Assembly: GCA_902492995.1 (NCBI GenBank)
Contig: CABUNR010000012.1
Coordinates: 1 to 31,136 of the forward strand
Direction of reading: 5' to 3'
DNA: 31,136 bases
Origin: OMSK01 sp902492995
GTDB taxonomy: Bacteria; Bacillota_I; Bacilli_A; RF39; UBA660
In this document: piece after piece, positions 22,405-31,079 of the stretch
How positions within the stretch are numbered: position 1 is the first letter of the stretch
Layout of the letters: the number at the start of each line of letters is the position of its first letter
Notes under the pieces: model-generated
Seen by the model: only the letters and a program-made list of their open reading frames with translations
What the model was told of the DNA's origin: nothing
The model's database searches: none
Translations under genes and position numbers: made by a program

Positions 22405-23914
22405 AATTATATAGTGACCAAGGATTAAGTCTTGTTCCACCTTTCCATGGTTCACCACCTATATATGCTTCATAATGTAAGTGTGGTCCTGTTGCACTTC
22501 CTGTCATTCCAACATATCCAATTACTTGACCTCTTGAAACATTTGAACCAACTTTTAAGCTACTATTAAATCTACTCATATGTGCGTATAAAGTATAATA
22601 TCCATTATTATGATTTATTACAATATAGTTACCATATGAATAATGTAAAGTTCTTGTTACTATTGTACCATTATTTGTTGCATACACGGGACTTCCATAA
22701 CCTGTTCCTGAAATATCTATTCCATAATGTAGGTTACGTCTCTTTGAGAATGGATCTATACGATATCCATAATCTGATGTAATTGTGTAACCACTGTTTG
22801 TTGGCCATCCCCAGCTCTTTGTTGATCCAACTCCTGATACTTGTTTTTTACCATATACAACTATTCTTGATGTTGTTGGTTTTAATTCTACCTTACTAAT
22901 TGGTTTTATAAAGGTAATATTCCCATTTGTTATTTCAACTTTTTGACTTATACGTTCAAGTCCGTTTTCTCCTTTTTGTATTTCTTCATCATCACCAACT
23001 TGTTTACTTGAGTCATATCTTTCAATTGTTTTATATTTATTTACTTCATCTTTAACAACTGATTTTTCTATAACTACTTCAAGTTGTGGATCTGTTACTC
23101 CAATTACTACTTGTTGTCCTGGAAACAAAAGACTTTTTGAACTACTAAATGATGGGTTTGATATTAAAAATTCTTCTGTACTTATCTTATTTGCGAATGC
23201 GACTGTATCAATTGTATCACCATTTTTTACTGTGTAATTATTTTTTTTGTTATTTAATCCAAACAAGAAAAATTGAGATAATTCATTAGAATCACTATAA
23301 ATTTTTTCTGTGACTGGTATATACATTTTTTTTATTTTTATATTATCATTTAAGTATATATTTTCTATATATGAACCCGTTGTTGTTATTTGTTGTTGTG
23401 TTTCATTTTTATATGCTTCATATGATTCTGATCCTGCATATGTTTTAAATAAACTTTCTACAGCATCATCAAACACACTTTTTTTTGTAACATAAATTTT
23501 GTATTTTTTATATTCTATTTTTTCTGTTTTTTCATCTGTTTTCTTTTTTGTTTCTGTATTATCAATAGCAAATCTATATCCTTTTATTGTAAAAGGTTTT
23601 TGATCTTGTATTTTTTCATATATACTTTCTACACTACTTATATTTTGCTCATATGTTAATACTTTTTCAATAGAAAGTCCTTTAGGTGAATATACTCTAT
23701 TTACACCAAATTCTTTTTTATATTTTTTATTTCTTGCATCTATATAATTTTCAAGTTCTTCTTTACTATTAATTGTACCAATTACTTTTCCATCAAGATA
23801 AACATCATAATATGTTTTTGGTTCTTTATTATTTTTATATCCCGATGATAAAAATACGGACATTAATATTATTAAGACTACTGTAAGTATATATATTATT
23901 GTTTCTTTCTTCAT
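22403..23914 (-). CDS. Membrane-anchored M23 peptidase with LysM and G5 domains
   Basis: The 503-residue cell-wall hydrolase has one N-terminal signal anchor (about 6-24). A region without clear domain follows to about 220, then a LysM peptidoglycan-binding domain (226-272, YTVKNGDTIDTVAFANKIS), a G5 domain (about 276-355) and a C-terminal M23 endopeptidase domain (about 375-490). Zinc ligands are visible: His396 and Asp400 in HYGIDIS, and the HxH at 478-480 in GPHLHYEAY. His445 in YAHMS is the likely catalytic residue. All are intact, so it should cut peptidoglycan peptide bridges. The same domain set occurs in division and spore-associated hydrolases of Bacillota; which of these it serves is not evident. 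It is monocistronic. Confidence 0.92.
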   Translation of the reverse strand: MKKETIIYILTVVLIILMSVFLSSGYKNNKEPKTYYDVYLDGKVIGTINSKEELENYIDARNKKYKKEFGVNRVYSPKGLSIEKVLTYEQNISSVESIYEKIQDQKPFTIKGYRFAIDNTETKKKTDEKTEKIEYKKYKIYVTKKSVFDDAVESLFKTYAGSESYEAYKNETQQQITTTGSYIENIYLNDNIKIKKMYIPVTEKIYSDSNELSQFFLFGLNNKKNNYTVKNGDTIDTVAFANKISTEEFLISNPSFSSSKSLLFPGQQVVIGVTDPQLEVVIEKSVVKDEVNKYKTIERYDSSKQVGDDEEIQKGENGLERISQKVEITNGNITFIKPISKVELKPTTSRIVVYGKKQVSGVGSTKSWGWPTNSGYTITSDYGYRIDPFSKRRNLHYGIDISGTGYGSPVYATNNGTIVTRTLHYSYGNYIVINHNNGYYTLYAHMSRFNSSLKVGSNVSRGQVIGYVGMTGSATGPHLHYEAYIGGEPWKGGTRLNPWSLYN

Positions 23915-23939
23915 TATTCATCACCATTTTGATATAAAA

Positions 23940-23969
23940 ATTATATCATATTATAATTATTATAGTCAA
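23940..23969 (-). promoter_or_regulatory. Promoter of the M23 peptidase gene
   Basis: TTGACT (23964-23969), 18 bases, TATAAT (23940-23945), just behind the terminator of the upstream unit. Confidence 0.8.
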
Positions 23970-23974
23970 TGTAA

Positions 23975-24007
23975 GAAAAAGAGGCTTTACAATTCAGCCT
24001 CTTTTTC
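23975..24007 (-). terminator. Terminator after the cadherin-like protein gene
   Basis: Twelve-base perfect stem GAAAAAGAGGCT (23975-23986) / AGCCTCTTTTTC (23996-24007) with the gene's stop codon in the loop and T residues following. One of the strongest hairpins in the window. Confidence 0.88.
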
Positions 24008-25399
24008 TTTGTTCTTTTTTTTCATTCTTTTGGTTTCTTTTTCAATTTTTTTTATATCTTTTTTTGTTAATTCATCATCTGCTTTTTTGTTTTTGTTCTT
24101 TGTAAATGCTTTTGTAAGAGCAATTGTTAATAGAAGAATTAAAAATATTATTACTACCACTAATATTATAATTAATTTCTTATATTGTTCAGTTCTTTTT
24201 TCTAATTTTTCTTGTTCTTCTCTTTCAAATGTTTGAATAGTATTTTCTTTTTTATCATATTTATAAATGTTTTCTTTTCCTGTTTCTATATTTATTCCAT
24301 AAATTAAACTATAATTAGAATTTTTACTTAATTTATATACATTTATTTCTTTATCATTTATAGTTTCTTTATAAAGTTTATAATTTGAAGGTATTTTAGA
24401 TTTAGGAAAATCTTTTATAACTATACTAAGTTGATTAAATTTAATTTCATTATATAATGTATATTGATTATTTTTTTCATTATATATATATAAATTTACA
24501 TTACCATCTTTATCTTTTAAACCAACTAATAAATAATTTGTTATAGAGCCTTTATATGCAGGTATTTCTATATCATTTATTTTAATTGTTGTTTTATCAT
24601 AATAATTAGGTATTTCTGGCATAGCATTTTCTTTTTTAATAACATTTAAATCTTGATCATTATATTTTACTGTTAATGGTTCTTCTTGAACTTCTACATT
24701 AAGTATATATGTTTTTTTATAACCATTTTCGGCTGTTACAACTATTTCAAATTTATTCATGCCTTCACTTACTGATTTTTCACCATCACCTGATAAGTTT
24801 GCTTTTTCATCATCTTTTGTAGCAATGATTTTAATTTTTTCTGTATCCTTAGATACTGTTACATTGTATTCAGTTGTTCCCTTATCAAATTCAGGTTCTA
24901 ATTTAGCATTTTCTACCTTTAATTCTTTCAAATAATTATTTGATGATTTCTTACTACTATTAGATGATGTATTTGAATTATTATTTTTATTATTTGTATT
25001 ACTAGAAATATTATTTGTACTTCCTTGAGTTGATTTTTTTTCAATAACATTAATTGTTACTGAATTACATCCAATATTTATTTCATCTCCATTACTATTA
25101 GAAAGTCCTGCTTGTGGTGATACACTAATTTTAGATGTTCCTATTTTATTTGCTGTAAAAGTAACTGGTGATTGATTATTCTCAACCCATGCAGATGTTG
25201 CTCCTGATAATACTGACGTATTGGAACTATTAATATTAAATCTTCCAATCGCATCATTTCCTCTTATGTATATTGTAATTTTAGAACCAACGATAACACT
25301 TGTATTTGATGCACTTACACTACATGAGGATGCTTTTACATTTTGATTAAAAGACAAAAGCATCAAAATCCCAATAAAAATTTTCAAATTTCTTTTCAT
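23987..25399 (-). CDS. Membrane-anchored surface protein with Ig-like and cadherin-like beta-sandwich domains
   Basis: The 470-residue protein has a signal peptide (1 to about 23) and then an Ig-like domain (about 25-120, containing VIVGSKITIYIRG and a VENNQSPVTFTAN strand). A Ser/Asn-rich linker follows, then a cadherin-like beta-sandwich domain (about 158-238: LKELKVENAKLEPEF, TTEYNVTVSKDTEKI, AENGYKKTYILNV). A region of unknown fold is next, then one transmembrane helix near residue 420 and a Lys/Glu-rich cytoplasmic tail. It follows the glucosaminidase gene by ten bases, so the two are co-expressed. No enzyme motif is seen. The first domain could recruit the neighbour at the cell surface, which is inference. 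Its two cysteines (SCSVS and IGCNS) may form a disulfide. Confidence 0.8.
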   Translation of the reverse strand: MKRNLKIFIGILMLLSFNQNVKASSCSVSASNTSVIVGSKITIYIRGNDAIGRFNINSSNTSVLSGATSAWVENNQSPVTFTANKIGTSKISVSPQAGLSNSNGDEINIGCNSVTINVIEKKSTQGSTNNISSNTNNKNNNSNTSSNSSKKSSNNYLKELKVENAKLEPEFDKGTTEYNVTVSKDTEKIKIIATKDDEKANLSGDGEKSVSEGMNKFEIVVTAENGYKKTYILNVEVQEEPLTVKYNDQDLNVIKKENAMPEIPNYYDKTTIKINDIEIPAYKGSITNYLLVGLKDKDGNVNLYIYNEKNNQYTLYNEIKFNQLSIVIKDFPKSKIPSNYKLYKETINDKEINVYKLSKNSNYSLIYGINIETGKENIYKYDKKENTIQTFEREEQEKLEKRTEQYKKLIIILVVVIIFLILLLTIALTKAFTKNKNKKADDELTKKDIKKIEKETKRMKKKNKEKEAEL

Positions 25400-25409
25400 A
25401 GTTTTCTCC

Positions 25410-27161
25410 TTACTGACTTATTTTATAAGAACCCATAATGTAATTTTTAACAAATACATAATCTGTTGCGAATATCTTTCCATCATGATTAACATCTGCA
25501 GATAGCTTATATGCACCTGTTAAACTGCTTGTTCCCATTATATGATTCTTTATTTTTACATAATCTGTTGCTAATATTTTTCCATCTCCATTGACATCAC
25601 CATATATTACAACATTATATTTTTTAGTTTCTTTACCACTTGTAATAGTAACTATATCACCTGTTGCTAAATTATTTGTCTTATTATTGTTATTTTTTTC
25701 TATCTTCACTACAGAACTACTTGATACTTTCTTTATTTTTTCTATTAATGTTTGTTGTGATGTTCCAACTTCTAATCCGCTTATATTTGTTCCATCACTT
25801 TTAATTCCAGAAGCAGCTATAATTTCACTAACTGCTAGTGAAGCATTAGCATCTCTTATAATATTAATATTGTATTTTTTTACGTTTCCATTTTCAGCTA
25901 TTACTTTTAAAGATACTGTTTGTTTATTGCTTGTTAAATTGATTATTCCTGCTCCTTCTACTTTTGATGAACTAACAACTTTATTATATCCAACGTCCAC
26001 TGTAGTTGATGTTGGATTGATATTTATATTATATTGTTCAACACCATCTTTATAGTTTTGAGTACTTCCTATTTCAGCACCATTTATAGTTATATTTTTT
26101 AAGTAATTATTAGGGCTTCCTTTATTTGGAAGTTTACTTTCTGCTGGCATATTCATATAAACAGGTATATAAAACAAATATTTTAAATTGACATTTTTAT
26201 ATGACTTTGCTATACTTGTGGCTTCACTTGCAGCAGCCATAATATTTTGCATATATTGATGATTACCCCAGTTTGGCCCTGTAGCATCCCATTTTTGCAA
26301 ATAAAGGGTATTTTGATCTTGTTCATATTTTGTATTAACATACTCATTACTTAAGAATTCTGATCCACCCATTATTGATTTATATGGTGTTGTCCATCCT
26401 TTTGTAGAAGCGTATTTCAACCCATTTACGATTACATCAGTTGTTGTTTTTCCACTTGCTTTAATATTAAAGTAATTATATAGGTTTGTATATCCATGAT
26501 ATTTTCCAGTAATTAGAGGGCTTGTTAATGATACTCCTTGTTCTTGTCTTAATCTTGATGCTAACATGTATGGACTAATATTATTTTTTTTACCAGCTTC
26601 CATTATAACTTCCGCATATGTCTTATTTGAACCATCACATTTTTTTTCATACATAAATGTTCCTTTTAATATTTCTTTTACACCTTCTATATTATGATAG
26701 GATTCATTATAATTAAGTGATTCAAACATAAAAATATGGGTTTCATCTAAAAAGTTTCTAGGATCCATATAATATGCTATTGTTTCTTTTTTAGCAGCAT
26801 TCCAATTACCACCAAATGTTTCAAATTTATTTGTATAAAAATTATATGACCATGAATCAGTTGATTTATAACCATCATTTTGTGAACTATGTATTAAACT
26901 TTTACCTGTGGTTGTATATTCATTAGCTAGCATAACATTCCAATTTAATTTCATATTTTTATAGGTTGGAACTACTGATACAAAAACTGCATTTTTATAT
27001 TTTGTATGAAGTTTTTTTATTTTTTCTTGATAATTACTAGGAAATTTAGCTAATTCTTGCTCATAGTTATAATCATCTGTATTTGCAGCTTTTACATAAT
27101 TTAAACATAAAAAAGATGCCATAAAAACAAATATAAATGCTATTTTTTTATAAATTTTCAT
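25410..27161 (-). CDS. Secreted glucosaminidase-type cell-wall hydrolase with cadherin-like domain and C-terminal dockerin
   Basis: The 583-residue protein has a signal peptide ending near KAANT (about 26). The catalytic part (about 40-345) belongs to the GH73-like endo-beta-N-acetylglucosaminidase group: WNVMLAN, YYMDPRNFLDETHIFMFESLNY and PYMLASRLRQEQGVSLTSPL with the likely catalytic Glu207. A cadherin-like beta-sandwich follows (about 355-438), then a linker and a type I dockerin (about 520-583) with two calcium-binding repeats, GDVNGDGKILATDYVKIKN and ADVNHDGKIFATDYVFVKN. AGAGGTGAC precedes the ATG. Dockerins bind cohesins; no clear cohesin is in the window, though the adjacent gene is the first place to look. 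It should cleave glycan strands of peptidoglycan. Confidence 0.9.
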   Translation of the reverse strand: MKIYKKIAFIFVFMASFLCLNYVKAANTDDYNYEQELAKFPSNYQEKIKKLHTKYKNAVFVSVVPTYKNMKLNWNVMLANEYTTTGKSLIHSSQNDGYKSTDSWSYNFYTNKFETFGGNWNAAKKETIAYYMDPRNFLDETHIFMFESLNYNESYHNIEGVKEILKGTFMYEKKCDGSNKTYAEVIMEAGKKNNISPYMLASRLRQEQGVSLTSPLITGKYHGYTNLYNYFNIKASGKTTTDVIVNGLKYASTKGWTTPYKSIMGGSEFLSNEYVNTKYEQDQNTLYLQKWDATGPNWGNHQYMQNIMAAASEATSIAKSYKNVNLKYLFYIPVYMNMPAESKLPNKGSPNNYLKNITINGAEIGSTQNYKDGVEQYNININPTSTTVDVGYNKVVSSSKVEGAGIINLTSNKQTVSLKVIAENGNVKKYNINIIRDANASLAVSEIIAASGIKSDGTNISGLEVGTSQQTLIEKIKKVSSSSVVKIEKNNNNKTNNLATGDIVTITSGKETKKYNVVIYGDVNGDGKILATDYVKIKNHIMGTSSLTGAYKLSADVNHDGKIFATDYVFVKNYIMGSYKISQ

Positions 27162-27193
27162 ATGGTCACCTCTTACTATCTAATATCATGTAT

Positions 27194-27222
27194 ATTATAT
27201 CAAATATATATTTTATTGTATA
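27194..27222 (-). promoter_or_regulatory. Promoter of the glucosaminidase operon
   Basis: TATAAT (27194-27199) with TGA before it, giving an extended -10, and a weak -35 TATACA (27217-27222) at 17 bases. It lies in the gap after the sortase gene. Confidence 0.65.
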
Positions 27223-27253
27223 TTGACTATTTTTTTATTCAGCAAATTTTACA

Positions 27254-27751
27254 TTACTTTACATTTTCTCCTCTTACAATAAATCTTTTATTGGGACTTT
27301 TTGTACACGTTATTAATATTAGTGTTTTTGTATTATATTTTTTATAAATAATACTTTTATCTTCTATACTAATTTCTTTTGTCTCAACAACTTTATATGT
27401 GTGTTTTTTATTCATTTTTAAATATATTAAGTCATCTTTTTTTAAATAATGTATTTTATGAAATACTAAATTAATATTATGACCTGCAAGTATTATTAAG
27501 TTATTACTTTCATTCATTAAACCAACATAATTTTTATCTAATACATCTTTTGTTACACCATTTTTTATAACTCTTTTTATGTTATATTTTGGTATTTCTA
27601 TATATCCTAAATATTCATTAGAATAATTTTTATTATCATATATTTTTTTTATTATTTTATTTTGATAATTTATATTATTCTTTTCTATTTCTTTTTTTGT
27701 TCCTAATAATATAAAACTTAATATTAGTAAAAATATTCCTAATTTTTTCAT
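27254..27751 (-). CDS. Sortase
   Basis: Sortases cut a C-terminal sorting signal and attach the surface protein to the cell wall or to pilin subunits. The 165-residue protein is short but complete. It has an N-terminal membrane segment (about 4-17) and a beta barrel beginning LGYIEIPKYNIKRVI. The catalytic residues are His91 (LAGHN), Cys149 (LITCT) and Arg156 (NKRFIVRG). It lies directly behind the adhesin gene, with which it overlaps by 77 bases in another frame, and is probably dedicated to it. No ribosome site precedes the ATG at 27749-27751, so translation may depend on coupling. The class is uncertain; size and motifs suggest a class B, D or E-like enzyme. Confidence 0.88.
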   Translation of the reverse strand: MKKLGIFLLILSFILLGTKKEIEKNNINYQNKIIKKIYDNKNYSNEYLGYIEIPKYNIKRVIKNGVTKDVLDKNYVGLMNESNNLIILAGHNINLVFHKIHYLKKDDLIYLKMNKKHTYKVVETKEISIEDKSIIYKKYNTKTLILITCTKSPNKRFIVRGENVK

Positions 27752-29804
27752 TTTTTAAACTAGATATTATAAGAATAATACCAAATAAAGATAAATAACT
27801 TATAAATGTATTTATATAAATATCTTTATTATTTGTTTTAGGATATATATTATTTATTTCTTTATTAACTATAGTTATTTCTTTTATTACTGTATCTATA
27901 TTTAAATTATTAGTAAAATCTATTATATATTTGTTTTTATCTATTATAAAATTTTCTTGTGTACTAACTTCTTTTATATAATATTTTCCAATTATTAAAG
28001 GTTTAGATAAAATAGTACCATTTTCATCTGTTACGATGGTATCAACTAATTCATCCTTTTTATAATATAGTGTATTATCACCAGATAAAATATCATTGTA
28101 AGCATAAATATTAAACTTTACATTTTTTAAATATTTATATTTATTATTAAGAAGTTTTCCATATTTTATTATTTTAATTTTTCCATATTGTTTTTTATTA
28201 TATATATCAATTTCTATTTCTTTTTCTTCATCTACTATAAATTCTTTAAAGGATTCTATTATATATCCTTTTGGAGCTGATACTTCTTCAAGTAAATATT
28301 TACCTCCTTTTATATTAATGCTTAATACACCATTATTAGTTGTAAAAATATCTGTACCATTATTTTTTATATACAAATTTGTACTTAAATCTTTTATTTT
28401 AAATGATGCTTTTGATAAAACTATATTTTTTTTACTATCAAAATCTTTTTTATTTATCTTCAAATTTATGTTTACTCTATCATCTTCTATATTAAAAATT
28501 TTATCATCACTACTATTTATTTCTATATAAAAATCTTTTACTTTTTTATATCCTAAAGTTGTATTTTCTTGAACTACTTTATATTTTCCATATATAAGAT
28601 TTATTTTGGCTTGTCCACTTTCATTAGTTGTTATTTTATCAATCAATTTATTATTCATATCATATATACTAAATGATATATTTTTTTCTTCTTTTAAATT
28701 TTTATCATCTTTTAAATATTTGTTTAAAATTAAATTAGCTCTTATTATATCTTCTTTTAAGGTTATAAATTCATTTTCTTTATCTATTTTTAAATTATAT
28801 ATTTTGTTATCTAATTTATAACCAATTGGAGCTTTTATTTCTTTTAAATAATAGTTACCATATTGGATATTTTCTAATTTAGCAATTCCATTTTCATTAG
28901 TTGTTAAAGTATCAATTAAATTACTATTTGTATCATATAATTCATATATTGCATTTTTTAAAGTAGCGTTTCCTCTTTTATTTGAATTTAGTGTTTCACT
29001 ATCTATTTTTTTTAATTCTAAATTTGATTCTGTTATATTTATATTTATTTCTTTATACGGTCTATCTATATATCCTCTAATTAATAAATCTTGTCCTTTT
29101 TTTGCTGTATATGGTATTGTCATATGTGAATGATTACCATCTTTTCTAATTAATTTTATTTTGTAAATTCCTTTTTTATTTGTATTAATTTTAAGTGTAT
29201 TACTTTCTATTTTTATATCTAAATCATTTTTTTCTATTTCATATTCATTTAAAATATTGTTTGAATCTTTTATTTTATATTCTTTATTATAAGATAAATT
29301 TAAGTCATTAATATTTGGTAAAATATGATAATTTTTTATTAATTTTTCTATTTGTTCCTCTTCATTTTTATATTTCGTAATTCTATTTCCTTTAAATTTA
29401 TCAGTAAAATATATAGTAGCATCTGGATCCATTTCCCTCCATAACATCATTTGTGTAATAGCATACCATTTATCTTCTTTATGATCTTTGTAATTATATC
29501 CAAAATAAGCTATTTCAGATATTCTTTTATATTTTTCTGTTGTTATATTAAGATATTTTTCCTGTGAATAAATTCTTGCATTATACACTTCATCTTCATA
29601 TAATAATTTATCAGGTGTTAAACAATAAATTGGTAAGTTATCTCCTAATCTTCTTATAAAACGCATATGTTGTGATTTTGTAAAATCATCTTTTATATAT
29701 GTTGCATAAGAATCTACATAATTATCTTCAAAAAAAGTTTCTGCTTTAGCTTTCCCCATACTAAATACTAATAATAATATCATTATTTTTAAAACTTTTT
29801 TCAT
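27675..29804 (-). CDS. Thioester-domain surface adhesin with four CnaB-type repeats and a sorting signal
   Basis: The 709-residue protein has a signal peptide (about 1-21) and a thioester domain (about 25-165) with Cys61 (PIYCLTP) and Gln118 (ITQMMLW) placed to form the internal thioester that binds host surfaces covalently. CnaB/SpaA-type domains follow at about 261-352, 356-445, 446-536 and 541-648, with YYLKEIKAPIGY and YLLEEVSAPKGY marking their ends. Lysines near each start and these glutamates suggest isopeptide bonds. The C-terminus has YPKTN (654-658), a variant of LPXTG, a hydrophobic helix (about 661-683) and a basic tail that is longer than usual. The ATG at 29802-29804 follows AAAGGAG; an upstream TTG lies before that site. 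Confidence 0.88.
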   Translation of the reverse strand: MKKVLKIMILLLVFSMGKAKAETFFEDNYVDSYATYIKDDFTKSQHMRFIRRLGDNLPIYCLTPDKLLYEDEVYNARIYSQEKYLNITTEKYKRISEIAYFGYNYKDHKEDKWYAITQMMLWREMDPDATIYFTDKFKGNRITKYKNEEEQIEKLIKNYHILPNINDLNLSYNKEYKIKDSNNILNEYEIEKNDLDIKIESNTLKINTNKKGIYKIKLIRKDGNHSHMTIPYTAKKGQDLLIRGYIDRPYKEININITESNLELKKIDSETLNSNKRGNATLKNAIYELYDTNSNLIDTLTTNENGIAKLENIQYGNYYLKEIKAPIGYKLDNKIYNLKIDKENEFITLKEDIIRANLILNKYLKDDKNLKEEKNISFSIYDMNNKLIDKITTNESGQAKINLIYGKYKVVQENTTLGYKKVKDFYIEINSSDDKIFNIEDDRVNINLKINKKDFDSKKNIVLSKASFKIKDLSTNLYIKNNGTDIFTTNNGVLSINIKGGKYLLEEVSAPKGYIIESFKEFIVDEEKEIEIDIYNKKQYGKIKIIKYGKLLNNKYKYLKNVKFNIYAYNDILSGDNTLYYKKDELVDTIVTDENGTILSKPLIIGKYYIKEVSTQENFIIDKNKYIIDFTNNLNIDTVIKEITIVNKEINNIYPKTNNKDIYINTFISYLSLFGIILIISSLKNEKIRNIFTNIKFYIIRNKKRNRKE

Positions 29805-29824
29805 TTTTTCTCCTTTCAATAATG

Positions 29825-29853
29825 ATAATAATATATTTTTTTTAGGAATGCAA
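29825..29853 (-). promoter_or_regulatory. Promoter of the adhesin-sortase operon
   Basis: TTGCAT (29848-29853), 17 bases, TATTAT (29825-29830), between the terminator of the prepilin-like gene and the adhesin ribosome site. Confidence 0.7.
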
Positions 29854-29874
29854 ATGAAGGTTTTAACATTTTTT

Positions 29875-29908
29875 TATATAAAAATAAACAGACTTTTTAT
29901 ATCTGTTT
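29875..29908 (-). terminator. Terminator after the prepilin-like gene
   Basis: Stem AAACAGA (29902-29908 read on the minus strand) / TCTGTTT (29886-29892) with a nine-base loop, followed by an A/T-rich tract with several T. Moderately strong. Confidence 0.65.
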
Positions 29909-29934
29909 AGAGCATTTTTCATTTTTTCTTATAA

Positions 29935-30357
29935 TTATTCAAAATTTGTATTATAATCTTTTGTTGCATACATTCCACTACAATTTATATATGGAGTATA
30001 TTTTCCTTTATTTACGATTACATAACCATTACATGATATTTGGTTATCAAAAGGATCAGTTAAATTATTTAATATTTTTGCTTCTTTTAATTTTTTTAAA
30101 CTTATAATTATAGTTTCATTGTTTTGTTTATTATATTTTAAAGAAGCTTCTCTTAATTTATTTTCTAATTCCTTATACTCTTTTGGAACTTCTATATTTG
30201 CTGGAGTTAAATCTTCTAATGTATCATATGATGGTTTATCAATTATTTTTTTATTGCTTAAATTTGTATTTATATATATAGCAATAGCAATCAATGAAAA
30301 AAGAGATATTCCAACAAATAGTAATAATTCTGAAAGTCCAAATCCTTTATTATTCAT
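29935..30357 (-). CDS. Prepilin-like protein with type IV N-terminal cleavage signal
   Basis: The 140-residue protein starts MNNKGFGLSELLLFVGISLF. The leader MNNKG is followed by Phe and by Glu at mature position 5, then a hydrophobic helix to about residue 28, which is the signal processed by a prepilin peptidase. The rest is a soluble domain with DPFDNQISCNGYVIV and a second cysteine in YINCSGMYA, perhaps forming a disulfide. The helix-loop-beta pattern suits a pseudopilin or minor pilin. The ATG overlaps the stop of the upstream regulator (TAATG), so the two are translated together, an unexpected pairing. No other pilus genes are adjacent. Its exact role is unknown. Confidence 0.8.
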   Translation of the reverse strand: MNNKGFGLSELLLFVGISLFSLIAIAIYINTNLSNKKIIDKPSYDTLEDLTPANIEVPKEYKELENKLREASLKYNKQNNETIIISLKKLKEAKILNNLTDPFDNQISCNGYVIVNKGKYTPYINCSGMYATKDYNTNFE

Positions 30358-31001
30358 TAAAATAAATCCTTGTCTTCTATATCTTTAAATTTATATAATT
30401 TAGCTGGTCTTCCTGTCATACTTATATTTTTTTCCATTGTATCTTCTATTATATCTAATTTAAGAATTTTTTTTCTAAAATTTCTACGATCTAATTTTTT
30501 ATTTAGTATTTGTTCAAATAATTTTTGTAATTCTGGTAAAGTAAAATCACTTGGAAAGAATATTTTTAGTAATCTAGTATTTAATAATTCCTTTTTTAAT
30601 TTTTCTACAGCATTTTTTATTATTTCGCCATTATCATAAATGGTTTTTGGAATATCATTAATATTAAACCATTCTGATTCTTCTTTTATATCAAATGACA
30701 TATTTACTTTTACTGTATCTATAATACCTAAAATAGATATTCCAACAATTCTAGTATCAGGTATTCTATCAATACCAGAAAATACTTCGCATGTTTCTTT
30801 ATATATATCAGTAACTCCTACTTTTTCTTTTAAAGTAGCATCTGCACATTCCCAAAGTGTTTCTTTATTAAGCATTAAATTACTTGGTAACATCCAATAT
30901 CCTTTGTATGGTTCATCATGTTTTTTAAATAAAAGAATTTTTATCTCACCTTTTTCAAAGGTAAATAAATTTATAAGTACCTCTATTTTATTATTAAACA
31001 T
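30357..31001 (-). CDS. NrtR-type regulator: degenerate Nudix domain fused to winged helix
   Basis: The 214-residue protein has an N-terminal Nudix fold (about 1-135) and a C-terminal winged-helix part (about 145-214: FTLPELQKLFEQILNKKLDRRNFRKKI, then GRPAKLYKF). This is the layout of NrtR and related regulators, which sense a nucleotide or sugar metabolite through the Nudix fold. In NrtR the ligand is ADP-ribose and the targets are NAD genes. Here the catalytic box GX5EX7REUXEEXGU is broken. It reads N41, E47, then ATLKEKVGV (55-63), so Arg, the first Glu and one metal-binding Glu are gone, and hydrolysis is unlikely. A consensus promoter precedes it. The target genes are unknown; it is coupled to the prepilin-like gene. 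Confidence 0.85.
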   Translation of the reverse strand: MFNNKIEVLINLFTFEKGEIKILLFKKHDEPYKGYWMLPSNLMLNKETLWECADATLKEKVGVTDIYKETCEVFSGIDRIPDTRIVGISILGIIDTVKVNMSFDIKEESEWFNINDIPKTIYDNGEIIKNAVEKLKKELLNTRLLKIFFPSDFTLPELQKLFEQILNKKLDRRNFRKKILKLDIIEDTMEKNISMTGRPAKLYKFKDIEDKDLF

Positions 31002-31036
31002 TTTTACACTCCCTTTGTGTTTTTTTTACATCAAAG

Positions 31037-31065
31037 ATTATAATACATTTTTAATATAAAGTCAA
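31037..31065 (-). promoter_or_regulatory. Promoter of the NrtR-type regulator
   Basis: TTGACT (31060-31065), 17 bases, TATAAT (31037-31042), about 36 bases before the start codon. Confidence 0.87.
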
Positions 31066-31079
31066 ATTAATAAAAAGAA

